A stretch of 64,000 nucleotides of DNA from CAWKCE01 sp032127035 (lineage in GTDB: Bacteria; Actinomycetota; Actinomycetes; JAHEKZ01). Below the pieces are notes generated by a model, which saw only the letters and a list, made by a program, of their open reading frames with translations, did no database searches and was not told where the DNA came from. Both the position numbers and the translations under genes were made by a program. Numbering within the stretch: position 1 is the stretch's first letter; every line of letters starts with the position of its first letter. The stretch spans positions 1 to 64,000 of the forward strand of contig CAWKCE010000005.1 of the NCBI GenBank assembly GCA_963848085.1, written 5' to 3'. Below, piece by piece: positions 41,247 to 49,953 of this stretch.

Positions 41247-42444
41247 CCAGCTCGGCAGCCGCCCGTCTCCCCGACCGCAGCGCTCCCTCCATGAGTCCGG
41301 CGAGCCGACCCGCGGTGTGCTCACCGGCGAAGTGGACCCGCCCGGCCGCCCGGACGAGGAGCTCCTCGTCCCCCGGCAGGGTTCCGACGATGTCGGCGGA
41401 GTAGGACTCCCTGGCGTACGGATCGTCGTTCCACGTCGTGAGCAGCGCCCGGTCGACGTCCAGCGAGAGGTCGGGGCGAAGCTGCCGCACCCGCTCCACC
41501 CATCGACGGGGACCGTCCCGTACTCCCAGCTCGGCCAGCCCCTGCTCGGTGCCGCCGAACGCGTGCAGTACCGGCTGGACCCTCCCCGTCGCGTCGGTCG
41601 CGGTCCACGTCCAGAACCGGTGAGGAACGCTCTGCACCGCACTGGCCGGAGCCGGCGCAGACAGCGGCAGGTGCAGCTTGGCGTTGTGGCCGGTTCCAGA
41701 CCGGTTCCACGCCTCGCGGACCTGGCTCGGCACCTGCGCGACCGGCAGCGTGCGAAGAACCGCCAGCGGCACAGCGACCACGGCGGCATCACCGGTCAGC
41801 TCCGCCGCGTCGGTCACCACCGTCACCCCGGAGGGGTCCTGTCGCACCTCGCGAACCGGGGCGGTGAGGTGGACCCGGCCACCGAGGCGCTCCGCCAGGC
41901 GGATCGCCAGCTGCTGGTTGCCGCCGCCGACCCGCCAGCTTGGCCTCGGCGCGAAGGAGCCCGTGACGTCCTCGGCCGCTGCGCCCGACAGCAGCCGAGC
42001 ATCCACCCCACTGGTGACCGACAGCCGCGACAGGAACGCCTCGCGAGCTGCCGGGTCGGCGTCGATCCGGGCCACGATGTCTGCGACCGACGCGGTGGGC
42101 AGCTTCGCGGCAGCACCGGGGAAGGCGCGGGCGACCTCGGCCATGGCGGCATGGGAGGTGACGGCGTCACCCACCGGCTCTCGCTCGTAGTACGACATGG
42201 TCGTCGGGGCGAGAGACAGGCGCAGGTCGGCCAACACCTCGCGCATCAGGTCGTAGCCGTCGAGCACGAACTCCGCGCCGCGCTCCACGACCGTTCGAGT
42301 GTCACCGGGGACCAGTTCCTGCGACCACACCCGGCCGCCCACACGGTCGCGGGCCTCCAGCACGACAACTTCGTGCCCGGCCAGCGACAGATCGGTCGCG
42401 GCCTGCAGACCCGCGAATCCGGCACCGACGACGATCACGCGCAC
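41236..42444 (-). CDS. flavin monoamine oxidase-like protein
   Basis: 402 residues from GTG 42444, with AGGATGG upstream; a longer frame from 43626 runs through the amidase gene and is artificial. VIVVGAGFAGLQAATDLSLA and EARDRVGGRVW are the FAD-binding motifs. The C-terminal VHFAGEHTAGRLAGLMEGAL contacts the flavin and is typical of amine oxidases. The substrate is unknown. It is divergent from the amidase (30 nt apart), which hints at a shared amine/amide catabolic theme; that is inference. Confidence 0.88.
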   Translation of the reverse strand: MRVIVVGAGFAGLQAATDLSLAGHEVVVLEARDRVGGRVWSQELVPGDTRTVVERGAEFVLDGYDLMREVLADLRLSLAPTTMSYYEREPVGDAVTSHAAMAEVARAFPGAAAKLPTASVADIVARIDADPAAREAFLSRLSVTSGVDARLLSGAAAEDVTGSFAPRPSWRVGGGNQQLAIRLAERLGGRVHLTAPVREVRQDPSGVTVVTDAAELTGDAAVVAVPLAVLRTLPVAQVPSQVREAWNRSGTGHNAKLHLPLSAPAPASAVQSVPHRFWTWTATDATGRVQPVLHAFGGTEQGLAELGVRDGPRRWVERVRQLRPDLSLDVDRALLTTWNDDPYARESYSADIVGTLPGDEELLVRAAGRVHFAGEHTAGRLAGLMEGALRSGRRAAAELVSR

Positions 42445-42474
42445 GGACCCATCCTGCCGTGCCAAGGTGGCCCC

Positions 42475-43899
42475 ATGGACGCACGCCCCCTTTCGGCCGC
42501 CGAGCAGGTGGACCACCTGTCCAACCGGATCGGCGACATCGATGCTGCCGGTCCGGCGCTGCGCGCAGTGATCGAGCTGAACCCGGACGCCATGGCGATT
42601 GCCATCGAGCGGGATGCCGAACGACGCGATGGGTGGGTGCGCAGCCCACTGCACGGCGTGCCGATCCTGCTCAAGGACAACATCGACACCGGCGACGCCA
42701 TGCTCACCACCGCGGGCTCGCTGGCGCTGACCGCCAACCGGCCGCAGCAGGACGCGCCGATCGTGGCGCGGCTGCGTGGAGCCGGCGCGGTTGTCCTGGG
42801 CAAGACCAACCTCAGCGAGTGGGCGAACATGCGATCCCCGCACTCGTCCAGTGGCTGGAGTGCACGGGGCGGCCAGACCCTCAACCCCTGGGACGTCAGC
42901 CGGAGCCCCGGCGGTTCTTCGGCTGGGTCGGGTGCCGCGGTTGCCGCTGGGCTGGCTCCGCTGGCCGTCGGGACCGAGACCGACGGCTCCATCGTGTGCC
43001 CGGCCTCCCTCAACGGCGTGGTCGGCCTCAAGCCGACGGTCGGCCTGCTGCCGGGTGCCGGCATCGTCCCGATCGCGCACAGCCAGGACACAGCCGGCCC
43101 GATGGCCCGGTCGGTGCGGGAGGTCGCTTCGCTGCTGGAGGTGCTGGCCGACCGGCCAGGATTCACCGCCGCCTGCACCGAGGAAGCCGCCGCGGCTGGG
43201 CTGTTCGGCATGCGGATCGGCGTTGCGCGCTCGTGCTTCGGCGCCCACGCCGGGACCGACGCGGTGGCCGAGCAGACGCTGTCCCTGCTGTCGGCGTCCG
43301 GAGCCGAGCTGGTCGACCCAGCCGACCTCCCCTCCTTCCCTTCGTACGACGCCAATGACGACGAGCTCACCGTGCTGCTCCACGAGCTGAAGCACGACCT
43401 CGAGTCCTACCTCGGCACCCGCCCGGAGGGGACGCCCCGCACGCTGGCCGAGCTGGTTGCGTTCAACCGGGACCACGCCGACCGCGAGCTCGCGTGGTTC
43501 GGGCAGGAGTTCTTCGAGCAGGCCGCCGCGCTCGGCGGCCTGACCACGCCCGCCTACCTCGAGGCCCGCGACCGGGCACGGCGGCGAGCCGGCCCCGAGG
43601 GGATCGACGCAGTGGCTGCCGAGCACCGCCTCGACGCCTTCGTCGCGCCCGCGTTCTCACCGGCCTGGAAGATCGACCTGGTCAACGGCGACCAGATGGC
43701 CGACGGGAAGGCGACCACCGCGCCCGCAATCGCCGGGTACCCGATCCTGTCGGTCCCCATGGGCCTGGTGCACGGTCTCCCCGTCGGACTGGCGGTCTTC
43801 GGAACGTCCGGCACTGAGCCGGTGCTGCTCCGGGTCGCCCACGTCGTGGAGTCCAGGCTGGGCCTGCTGCGGGACGGGGCGCTGACCCCGCCGGTGTGA
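42475..43899 (+). CDS. amidase-signature family hydrolase
   Basis: 474 residues. The Ser-Ser-Lys triad region is clear: Lys in PILLKDNIDTGD, the Gly/Ser-rich PGGSSAGSGAAVAAGLAP, and TETDGSIVCPASLNG with the nucleophile-proximal Ser. GEYL-type GatA-specific context is absent, so this is not the glutamyl-tRNA amidotransferase. The C-terminal AIAGYPILSVPMGLV and LPVGLAVFG close the fold. It hydrolyses an unknown amide. AAGG lies 6-10 nt before the ATG. Confidence 0.9.
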   Translation: MDARPLSAAEQVDHLSNRIGDIDAAGPALRAVIELNPDAMAIAIERDAERRDGWVRSPLHGVPILLKDNIDTGDAMLTTAGSLALTANRPQQDAPIVARLRGAGAVVLGKTNLSEWANMRSPHSSSGWSARGGQTLNPWDVSRSPGGSSAGSGAAVAAGLAPLAVGTETDGSIVCPASLNGVVGLKPTVGLLPGAGIVPIAHSQDTAGPMARSVREVASLLEVLADRPGFTAACTEEAAAAGLFGMRIGVARSCFGAHAGTDAVAEQTLSLLSASGAELVDPADLPSFPSYDANDDELTVLLHELKHDLESYLGTRPEGTPRTLAELVAFNRDHADRELAWFGQEFFEQAAALGGLTTPAYLEARDRARRRAGPEGIDAVAAEHRLDAFVAPAFSPAWKIDLVNGDQMADGKATTAPAIAGYPILSVPMGLVHGLPVGLAVFGTSGTEPVLLRVAHVVESRLGLLRDGALTPPV

Positions 43900-43903
43900 C
43901 GGT

Positions 43904-45277
43904 TCAGTCGCGGTGGTGGAGCTGGCGCGCCGCCTCGGCCACAGACCCGGACAGCGACGGGTAGACGGTGAAGGCGTCGGCGACCTGATCCACCGTGAGG
44001 CCAAGCCGAACGGCGATCGCCAGCGGATGGATGAGCTCGCTCGCTCGGGGGGCGACCACGACGCCCCCCATCACGATGCCTGTTCCGGGACGACAGAAGA
44101 TCTTCACGAAACCGTCGTCAATGGCCTGCATCTTGGCCCGGGCGTTCGTCGCCAGGGACAGCTTCACGGTCGCGGCCCGCACCTCATCGGCGTCGACCTG
44201 TCGCTGCGACCACCCGACAGTGGCGATCTCGGGGTCGGTGAAGACGGTGCTGGCCACGACCCCCAGGTCCAACGGATGCACCGCCTCACCCATGAGGTGG
44301 CGGATCGCGATGCGGCCCTGCATCGCGGCCACCGACGCCAGCATCAGAACTCCCGTCACGTCACCGGCGGCGTACACGCCCGGGCACGAGGTGCGGGACA
44401 CCCGGTCCACGGTGACGAAGCCACGGTCGTCCGTGGCGACACCGGCCTCAGCCAGCCCGAGGTCCTCGGTGTTGGGGATCGAGCCGACGGCCATGAGCAC
44501 GTGCGTGCCCTCCACGACGCGACCGTCCTCCAGCCGCACCGCAACGCCGTCCCCGGTCCGTTGCGCGGCGACCGCGCGCGACCGCCCGAGAACGGTCATC
44601 CCCCGACGGGCGAAGACCTCCTCCAGAACAGTGGCCGCGTCGGCGTCCTCACCGGGCAGCACCCGTTCCCGCGACGACACCAGCGTCACCGCCGACCCCA
44701 GCGCCTGGTAGGCACCGGCAAACTCGGCGCCGGTGACACCGGACCCCACCACGACAAGCCGTTCCGGCAGCTCGTCCAGCTCGTAGAGCTGCGTCCAGTT
44801 CAGGATCCGCTCGCCGTCCGGCACGGCCTCGGCCAGAACGCGTGGCCGGGCACCCGTCGCCACGAGCACGGCGTCTGCCGCCAGCGTCTCCACTCCCCCG
44901 GCAGCCATGTCAGCGACGACCCGGTGGGGTCCGTCGAGCCGGGCCCGCCCGGCAAGCACCCGCACGCCGTCGGCAGCCAGGTGCCGTTCGACGTCGGCGG
45001 ACTGAGCCGAAGCCAGCTCGCGCACCCGGCGGTTCACGACCGCCAGGTCGACGGTGGTGACGCCCTCGAAGCGGACGCCGAGCGCCCGCGAGTCCACGAC
45101 CTCGTCCATCACGTCGGCCACCGCGACCAGGGCCTTGCTCGGCACGCAGTCGGTGAGCACCGCCGAGCCGCCGAGCCCGTCGCTGTCGACGAGTGTCACC
45201 TCGGCGCCGAGCGCGGCCGCGACCAGCGCCGCCTCGTACCCGCCCGGACCGCCACCGATGATCACGACGCTCGCCAC
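43904..45277 (-). CDS. lpdA: LpdA-type flavoprotein NAD(P)H quinone reductase (lipoamide dehydrogenase-like)
   Basis: 457 residues. The pyridine-nucleotide disulfide oxidoreductase fold is evident: VVIIGGGPGGYEAALVAA, VVVGSGVTGAEFAG, YAAGDVTG. Where lipoamide dehydrogenases have GGTCLNVGCIPSK, this protein has GGSAVLTDCVPSK, so one redox Cys is gone. The C-terminal His-Glu pair is also absent (YPSLSGSVAEA). This is the pattern of M. tuberculosis LpdA (Rv3303c), a quinone reductase that is not part of the pyruvate dehydrogenase complex. It ends 4 nt from the convergent amidase. Confidence 0.9.
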   Translation of the reverse strand: MASVVIIGGGPGGYEAALVAAALGAEVTLVDSDGLGGSAVLTDCVPSKALVAVADVMDEVVDSRALGVRFEGVTTVDLAVVNRRVRELASAQSADVERHLAADGVRVLAGRARLDGPHRVVADMAAGGVETLAADAVLVATGARPRVLAEAVPDGERILNWTQLYELDELPERLVVVGSGVTGAEFAGAYQALGSAVTLVSSRERVLPGEDADAATVLEEVFARRGMTVLGRSRAVAAQRTGDGVAVRLEDGRVVEGTHVLMAVGSIPNTEDLGLAEAGVATDDRGFVTVDRVSRTSCPGVYAAGDVTGVLMLASVAAMQGRIAIRHLMGEAVHPLDLGVVASTVFTDPEIATVGWSQRQVDADEVRAATVKLSLATNARAKMQAIDDGFVKIFCRPGTGIVMGGVVVAPRASELIHPLAIAVRLGLTVDQVADAFTVYPSLSGSVAEAARQLHHRD

Positions 45278-45324
45278 GCGTGCATTCTGGCCTACCAGTC
45301 ACCGATCCCGGCCACCGTCACCCC

Positions 45325-45330
45325 TACGCT
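45325..45330 (+). promoter_or_regulatory. -10 box of leaderless promoter
   Basis: TACGCT ends 8 nt before ATG 45339. Confidence 0.5.
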
Positions 45331-45338
45331 TGGCGGCC

Positions 45339-45788
45339 ATGGCGCTCTACGCCGCCTACGGCAGCAACATGGACCCCGAGCAGATGGCCGCTCGGGCCCC
45401 CCACTCCCCCATGACCGGCGCCGGCTGGCTCACCGGCTGGCGGCTCACGTTCGGCGGCGAGGACCTGGGCTGGGAGGGCGCGCTCGCCACGGTGGTCGAG
45501 GACGACGACCAGCAGGTCTTCGTGGTGCTGTACGACCTGACCAGAGCCGATGAGCAGGCGCTGGACGCGTGGGAGGGCGGCCTCGGCCTCTACCGGAAGC
45601 TCCGGGTGCGGATCCACGCCCTCGACGGCGACCGCCAGGCCTGGCTGTACGTGCTGGACGCATGGGAGGGCGGGCTGCCCTCTGCCCGCTACCTCGGAAT
45701 CATGGCCGATGCCGCCGAGGCCGCGGGCGCACCGGACGACTACGTCCGCGACCTTCGCCGCCGCCCGTGCCGGTCGGTCGGTCCCTGA
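45339..45788 (+). CDS. gamma-glutamylcyclotransferase-like protein
   Basis: 149 residues. YAAYGSNMDPEQMAARAP at the N-terminus is the substrate-loop signature (YGSN) of the GGCT/AIG2 family. ALDAWEGGLGLYRKLRV carries the likely catalytic Glu. These enzymes release 5-oxoproline from gamma-glutamyl compounds, although many bacterial members have no proven substrate. The TACGCT box and family alignment support this start. It is divergent from lpdA. Confidence 0.85.
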   Translation: MALYAAYGSNMDPEQMAARAPHSPMTGAGWLTGWRLTFGGEDLGWEGALATVVEDDDQQVFVVLYDLTRADEQALDAWEGGLGLYRKLRVRIHALDGDRQAWLYVLDAWEGGLPSARYLGIMADAAEAAGAPDDYVRDLRRRPCRSVGP

Positions 45789-45859
45789 CCGCCTCGGTAC
45801 CCCGTCCGCCACTCCGCGCACTCACCAGCCGGCGGCGGCTCAACTCGCGGCGGGTTCGC

Positions 45860-45865
45860 TACGAT
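45860..45865 (+). promoter_or_regulatory. -10 box for the 45875 gene
   Basis: TACGAT ends 9 nt before ATG 45875. Confidence 0.4.
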
Positions 45866-45874
45866 GAGCAGCCC

Positions 45875-46306
45875 ATGGGTGCGGTTCAGCGTGACGAAGT
45901 CCGGATCATCCGGCCGGCGGCGATCCTCGACGAGAGGGCCGCCTCCAGAGTGCTGGACGAGCTGAAGCGGCTGGACGTGTCCAACGGGGGCGTCTGGAAC
46001 GCCACCTCGTCGCTGTGGCAGCGCTACGACCTGGAGTGGGACGGCCCTGGTGGCACCAGAGGGCGCGCCCGGCTGCTCGGCTCGGTCGCGGTCATGTACG
46101 ACGCGCCGAACCGCCACCAGATCACCATCTACAAGGTGACCATCACCCCGTTCGGGCTGGAGTCCGGCTGGGCGGTGGAGACGCTCACCGACGACGCTCT
46201 CACCTGGGCGGGTCTGACGCTCGACACCTGCCCGCGCGCCGAGCTGGGAGACCCCCCGGTGCGTGACCCGTTCCGGGCGGGACTGGCCGACCTCCCCGAG
46301 ACCTGA
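45875..46306 (+). CDS. conserved hypothetical protein
   Basis: 143 residues. There is no recognised domain and no signal peptide or membrane segment. The N-terminal half is charged (RDEVRIIRPAAILDERAASR). The second half alternates hydrophobic and polar residues, as in a beta-sheet (ARLLGSVAVMYDAP, ITIYKVTITPFGLESG, WAVETLTDDALTWAGL). It ends with an acidic/Pro segment. It looks like a single compact cytosolic domain. Nothing links it to neighbours beyond its own promoter-like box. Confidence 0.7.
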   Translation: MGAVQRDEVRIIRPAAILDERAASRVLDELKRLDVSNGGVWNATSSLWQRYDLEWDGPGGTRGRARLLGSVAVMYDAPNRHQITIYKVTITPFGLESGWAVETLTDDALTWAGLTLDTCPRAELGDPPVRDPFRAGLADLPET

Positions 46307-46351
46307 CCGGACACCGGGCCTCCCAGCGGACGGCCCGGTCGGCGCACCTGC

Positions 46352-46368
46352 CCGGGAGCTGTTCCCGG
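46352..46368. terminator. short hairpin in the gap before the purine nucleoside phosphorylase
   Basis: CCGGGA and TCCCGG pair perfectly around a 5-nt loop, 45 nt past the hypothetical gene. It is weak by length. Confidence 0.3.
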
Positions 46369-46398
46369 CTCGGCCTGACCCGGGCACCGGAGGGTCGA

Positions 46399-46404
46399 TA
46401 GCGT
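46399..46404 (+). promoter_or_regulatory. -10 box of leaderless nucleoside operon
   Basis: TAGCGT ends 7 nt before GTG 46412, favouring this start over the GTG at 46403. Confidence 0.45.
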
Positions 46405-46411
46405 GCAGAGC

Positions 46412-47230
46412 GTGACCACTGACAGCGCCGGCCCCACGTCCGATCCGAGCCGACTGGCACACGACGCCGCCCGGGCGCTGCTCGCAGCCTCCGGGTTCGA
46501 CGGCTTCGACGTCGCGCTGGTGCTCGGCTCCGGGTGGGTTCCGGCCGCCGACGCCCTGGGCCCGCCCGAAACCGAGCTGTCGTTCACTGACCTGCCAGGG
46601 TTCGCGCCCCCCGCGGTCGAGGGGCACGCCGGGCGCCTGCGCGCACTGCGCGTCGACGGTCGCCGGGTCCTGGTGATGCTGGGCCGCACCCACCTGTACG
46701 AGGGACGCGGGACGGAGGCCGTGGCCCACGGAGTCCGCACCGCGGCCGCAGCCGGGTGTCGGGTGGTGGTCCTCACCAACGGCTGCGGTGGCCTGCGGCG
46801 GGAGTGGTCGCCGGGGACTCCGGTGCTGATCAGCGACCACCTCAACCTGACCCACGCCTCTCCACTTCGTGGCGCCACGTTCGTCGACCTGACCGACCTG
46901 TACAGCCCGCGCCTGCGCGACCTGTGCCGACAGCTCGACCCCACACTCGACGAAGGTGTCTACGCCCAGCTGCGCGGGCCGCAGTACGAGACCCCCGCCG
47001 AGATCCGCATGCTTCGCACGCTCGGCGCCGACCTGGTCGGCATGTCCACCACGCTGGAGGCCATCGCGGCCCGCGAGGCCGGTCTGGAGATCCTCGGAAT
47101 CTCGCTGGTCACGAATGCGGCTGCCGGGATGACCGGCGAGCCGCTCAACCACCAGGAGGTGCTCGAAGCGGGCAGGGCCGCCGCGACGCGCATGGGGGCC
47201 TTGCTGCGCCAGGTGGTGGCGAAGGCGTGA
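46412..47230 (+). CDS. punA: purine-nucleoside phosphorylase (trimeric type)
   Basis: 272 residues. It splits inosine and guanosine nucleosides with phosphate. VALVLGSGWVPAAD binds phosphate. LGRTHLYEGRG, LTNGCGGLRREW, QLRGPQYETPAEIRML and GMSTTLEAIAAREAGL are the trimeric PNP signatures, with the base-binding Glu and Asn in place. It overlaps the next gene by 4 nt. The counterpart in M. tuberculosis is deoD (Rv3307), also followed by a phosphomutase. Confidence 0.95.
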   Translation: MTTDSAGPTSDPSRLAHDAARALLAASGFDGFDVALVLGSGWVPAADALGPPETELSFTDLPGFAPPAVEGHAGRLRALRVDGRRVLVMLGRTHLYEGRGTEAVAHGVRTAAAAGCRVVVLTNGCGGLRREWSPGTPVLISDHLNLTHASPLRGATFVDLTDLYSPRLRDLCRQLDPTLDEGVYAQLRGPQYETPAEIRMLRTLGADLVGMSTTLEAIAAREAGLEILGISLVTNAAAGMTGEPLNHQEVLEAGRAAATRMGALLRQVVAKA

Positions 47231-48903
47231 CCCCCGAGGTGTCGACCGAGCTGCTGGGCCGGGTGCGGGCCTGGCAGGACGACGACCCCGACCCGCGGAC
47301 CGCCGCCGAGCTCGAGGCGCTGGTCGTGGCCGCCGAGACCAACGAGGCGGCTGCCAACGACCTGACCGACCGGTTCAGCGGGACGCTGCAGTTCGGGACC
47401 GCGGGGCTGCGGGGGGCGATGGGTGCCGGCCCGATGCGGATGAACCGCCTCACCGTCGGCCGGGCGGCCGCCGGGCTGGCCGCCTGGCTGGGAGACCACG
47501 GGGGCCGGTCCGTGGTGATCGGCTACGACGCCAGGACGGACTCGGACGTGTACGCCCGCGACACCGCGCAGATCATGAGCGGGGCGGGTCTGGCGGCCAT
47601 GGTGCTCCCCCACCCCTTGCCGACACCGGTCCTGGCGTTTGCGATCGGCCACCTCGGTGCCTCCGCCGGCGTCATGGTCACTGCGTCGCACAACCCGGCC
47701 GCAGACAACGGCTACAAGGTGTACCTGGGCGACGGCAGCCAGATAGTCCCGCCCACCGACACCGAGATCGCCTCGCAGATCACCGCCGTCGCCCGGCTGT
47801 CTGACGTCCCCCGCGGCGACGACTGGACCGTCCTCGACGACAGCGTCCTCGACGCCTACCTCGACCATGCCGCCTCCCTCGTGCCGTCCGACTCCCCGCG
47901 CGACCTGGTGATCGTCACCACGGCCATGCACGGCGTCGGGGGTGCGCCGCTGGCGGCAGCGCTGCGTCGCGCCGGCTTTCCGGCGGCGCTGCCCGTCGCC
48001 GAGCAGGCGGACCCCGACCCGGCCTTCCCGACCGTTGCCTTCCCGAACCCGGAGGAGCCGGGAGCACTCGACCTGGCGCTCGCGCTCGCCGGAACTGTCG
48101 GCGCCGACCTCGTCCTCGCAGTGGACCCGGACGCCGACCGGTGCGCGGTGGCCGTCCCAACCGGCGACGTCGGCTGGCGTCCGCTCACCGGGGACGAGCT
48201 CGGCGGCCTGCTCGGGGAGTTCCTCGCGTCGCGTGGCGTCACCGGCACCTACGCCACCACGATCGTGTCGTCGTCGCGGCTGTCCCGGATCGCCGCGGCG
48301 CACGACCAGCCGTACGCCCAGACCCTGACCGGGTTCAAGTGGATCGGCCGGGTGCCTCGCCTCGCGTTCGGCTACGAGGAGGCCATCGGCTACTGCGTGG
48401 ACCCTGGGTCGGTCGCGGACAAGGACGGGATCACGGCCAGCCTGCGGGTCGCCGAGCTGGCCGCGCGGCTGAAGGCCGAGGGACGCAGCCTGCTGGACGC
48501 CCTCGACGACCTGGACCGGACGTACGGCGTCCACCAGACCAGCCAGATCTCGGTCCGCAGCCACGACCCCGAGGCGTTGGGCGCCGTAGTGACGCGGCTG
48601 CGCGACGACCCGCCCGGCGAGGTCGGTGGCCTGGCTGTCCGACGCGTGGAAGACCTCGCGACCGGCGTCGACGGGCTGCCACCGACCGAGGGGCTGCGCC
48701 TGTCGTTGGCGGGACCGGTCGAGGACGGCACGGCTCGGCTCATCGTCCGACCGAGCGGGACCGAGCCCAAGCTCAAGGCCTATCTGGAGGTCATGGTCCC
48801 GGTGTCCGACAGCGACCTGGCGGCAGCACGGGACACCGCGGCAGTCGCGATTCGCGCGCTGCGGGCCGACGTGTCGTCACTGCTCGGCGCGCCTACGGCC
48901 TAG
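47227..48903 (+). CDS. pmmB: alpha-D-phosphohexomutase family protein, likely phosphopentomutase role
   Basis: 558 residues from GTG 47227. QFGTAGLRGAMGAGPMRMNR opens the fold. TASHNPAADNGYKVY has the phosphoserine. DPDADRCAVAV binds metal, GYEEAIGYCVDP is the sugar loop, and RPSGTEPKLKAY the phosphate loop. Such proteins (PmmB/PgmB, Rv3308) act on phosphosugars. In this position, between PNP and DeoC, interconversion of (deoxy)ribose-1- and -5-phosphate is the likely job, since no DeoB-type phosphopentomutase is in the window. That role is inference. Confidence 0.9.
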   Translation: MTPEVSTELLGRVRAWQDDDPDPRTAAELEALVVAAETNEAAANDLTDRFSGTLQFGTAGLRGAMGAGPMRMNRLTVGRAAAGLAAWLGDHGGRSVVIGYDARTDSDVYARDTAQIMSGAGLAAMVLPHPLPTPVLAFAIGHLGASAGVMVTASHNPAADNGYKVYLGDGSQIVPPTDTEIASQITAVARLSDVPRGDDWTVLDDSVLDAYLDHAASLVPSDSPRDLVIVTTAMHGVGGAPLAAALRRAGFPAALPVAEQADPDPAFPTVAFPNPEEPGALDLALALAGTVGADLVLAVDPDADRCAVAVPTGDVGWRPLTGDELGGLLGEFLASRGVTGTYATTIVSSSRLSRIAAAHDQPYAQTLTGFKWIGRVPRLAFGYEEAIGYCVDPGSVADKDGITASLRVAELAARLKAEGRSLLDALDDLDRTYGVHQTSQISVRSHDPEALGAVVTRLRDDPPGEVGGLAVRRVEDLATGVDGLPPTEGLRLSLAGPVEDGTARLIVRPSGTEPKLKAYLEVMVPVSDSDLAAARDTAAVAIRALRADVSSLLGAPTA

Positions 48904-48961
48904 GCGCCGTACCCCGGGGTCGCACGGTGATCGGGTTGGGCCGCCCCGACCGGGCCCGGAC

Positions 48962-48967
48962 TACCAT
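48962..48967 (+). promoter_or_regulatory. -10 box of leaderless deoC promoter
   Basis: TACCAT ends 6 nt before GTG 48974. Confidence 0.5.
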
Positions 48968-48973
48968 CGACGC

Positions 48974-49939
48974 GTGACGACCACCCACACCGCCGGGCGC
49001 CTCGACGAGATCACTGCGTCCGAGTCCTCGCTGCGGCGGTTCCTGCACGGCCTGCCAGGGGTGGACCAGGTCGGCGCCGACGGCCGGGCGGCCGCACTGT
49101 CCACCCGCAGCATCAAGACCACCGCGAAGACCGCTGGGATCGACCTTGCCATCTCGATGATCGACCTCACCACGCTCGAGGGAATGGACACCCCCGGCAA
49201 GGTCGCGTCCCTGTGCGCCAAGGCCGCCCACCCGGACCCGTCCGACCCCACCACACCGCATGCGGCCGCCGTCTGCGTCTACAACGACCTGGTCGGGGTG
49301 GCTCGTACCGCCCTCGACGCGCTGCCGACGGGGGCCGAGGTTGGCGTGGCCGCGGTCGCCACCGCCTTCCCCTCCGGCCGCGCGTCCCTGGCCGTCAAGC
49401 TGCACGACACCCGGGACGCTGTCGAGGCCGGCGCGAGTGAGATCGACATGGTGATCGACCGCGGAGCCTTCCTGACGGGGCGGTACTCCCAGGTCTTCGA
49501 CGAGATTGTCGCCGTGAAGCAGGCCTGCGGCCAGGCGCATCTCAAGGTCATCCTGGAGACCGGGGAGCTGCAGACCTACGACAACGTCCGCCGCGCGTCG
49601 TGGCTGGCGATGCTGGCGGGGGCCGACTTCATCAAGACGTCGACCGGCAAGATCGCACCGGCCGCGACGCTGCCGGTCACCCTTGTGATGCTGGAGGCCG
49701 TCCGCGACTTCCGCGACGACCTCGGCCGCATGGTCGGTGTCAAGCCTGCCGGCGGGATCCGGACCTCGAAGGACGCGCTGCGCTACCTGGTGCTGGTCAA
49801 CGAGACCGTCGGCGAGGACTGGCTCGATCCGCGCTGGTTCCGGTTCGGTGCCTCGAGTCTGCTGAACGACCTCCTCCTGCAACGTCAGAAACTCCGCACC
49901 GGCCACTACTCCGGCCCCGACTACGTCACCCTCGACTAG
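48974..49939 (+). CDS. deoC: deoxyribose-phosphate aldolase
   Basis: 321 residues. It cleaves 2-deoxyribose-5-phosphate to glyceraldehyde-3-phosphate and acetaldehyde. The Schiff-base region reads ADFIKTSTGK, and the second Lys is in VGVKPAGGIRTSKDA. Active-site Asp residues occur in SMIDLTTLEG and EIDMVIDRGAF. It is about 60 residues longer than E. coli DeoC, mostly at the N-terminus, as in other actinobacterial forms. The start is a leaderless GTG. The next two genes encode aldehyde dehydrogenase proteins suited to removing acetaldehyde. Confidence 0.95.
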   Translation: MTTTHTAGRLDEITASESSLRRFLHGLPGVDQVGADGRAAALSTRSIKTTAKTAGIDLAISMIDLTTLEGMDTPGKVASLCAKAAHPDPSDPTTPHAAAVCVYNDLVGVARTALDALPTGAEVGVAAVATAFPSGRASLAVKLHDTRDAVEAGASEIDMVIDRGAFLTGRYSQVFDEIVAVKQACGQAHLKVILETGELQTYDNVRRASWLAMLAGADFIKTSTGKIAPAATLPVTLVMLEAVRDFRDDLGRMVGVKPAGGIRTSKDALRYLVLVNETVGEDWLDPRWFRFGASSLLNDLLLQRQKLRTGHYSGPDYVTLD

Positions 49940-49953
49940 GACGGCAGCGACAC

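Noticed and set aside
41317..42474. N-terminal extension of the amidase frame (860 codons in all)
   Set aside because: It is antisense to the amine oxidase; the amidase family N-terminus begins at ATG 42475, which has a ribosome site.
41236..43626. 796-codon reading of the amine oxidase including an N-terminal extension
   Set aside because: The extension lies antisense to the amidase and lacks any family match; the FAD motif begins only after GTG 42444.
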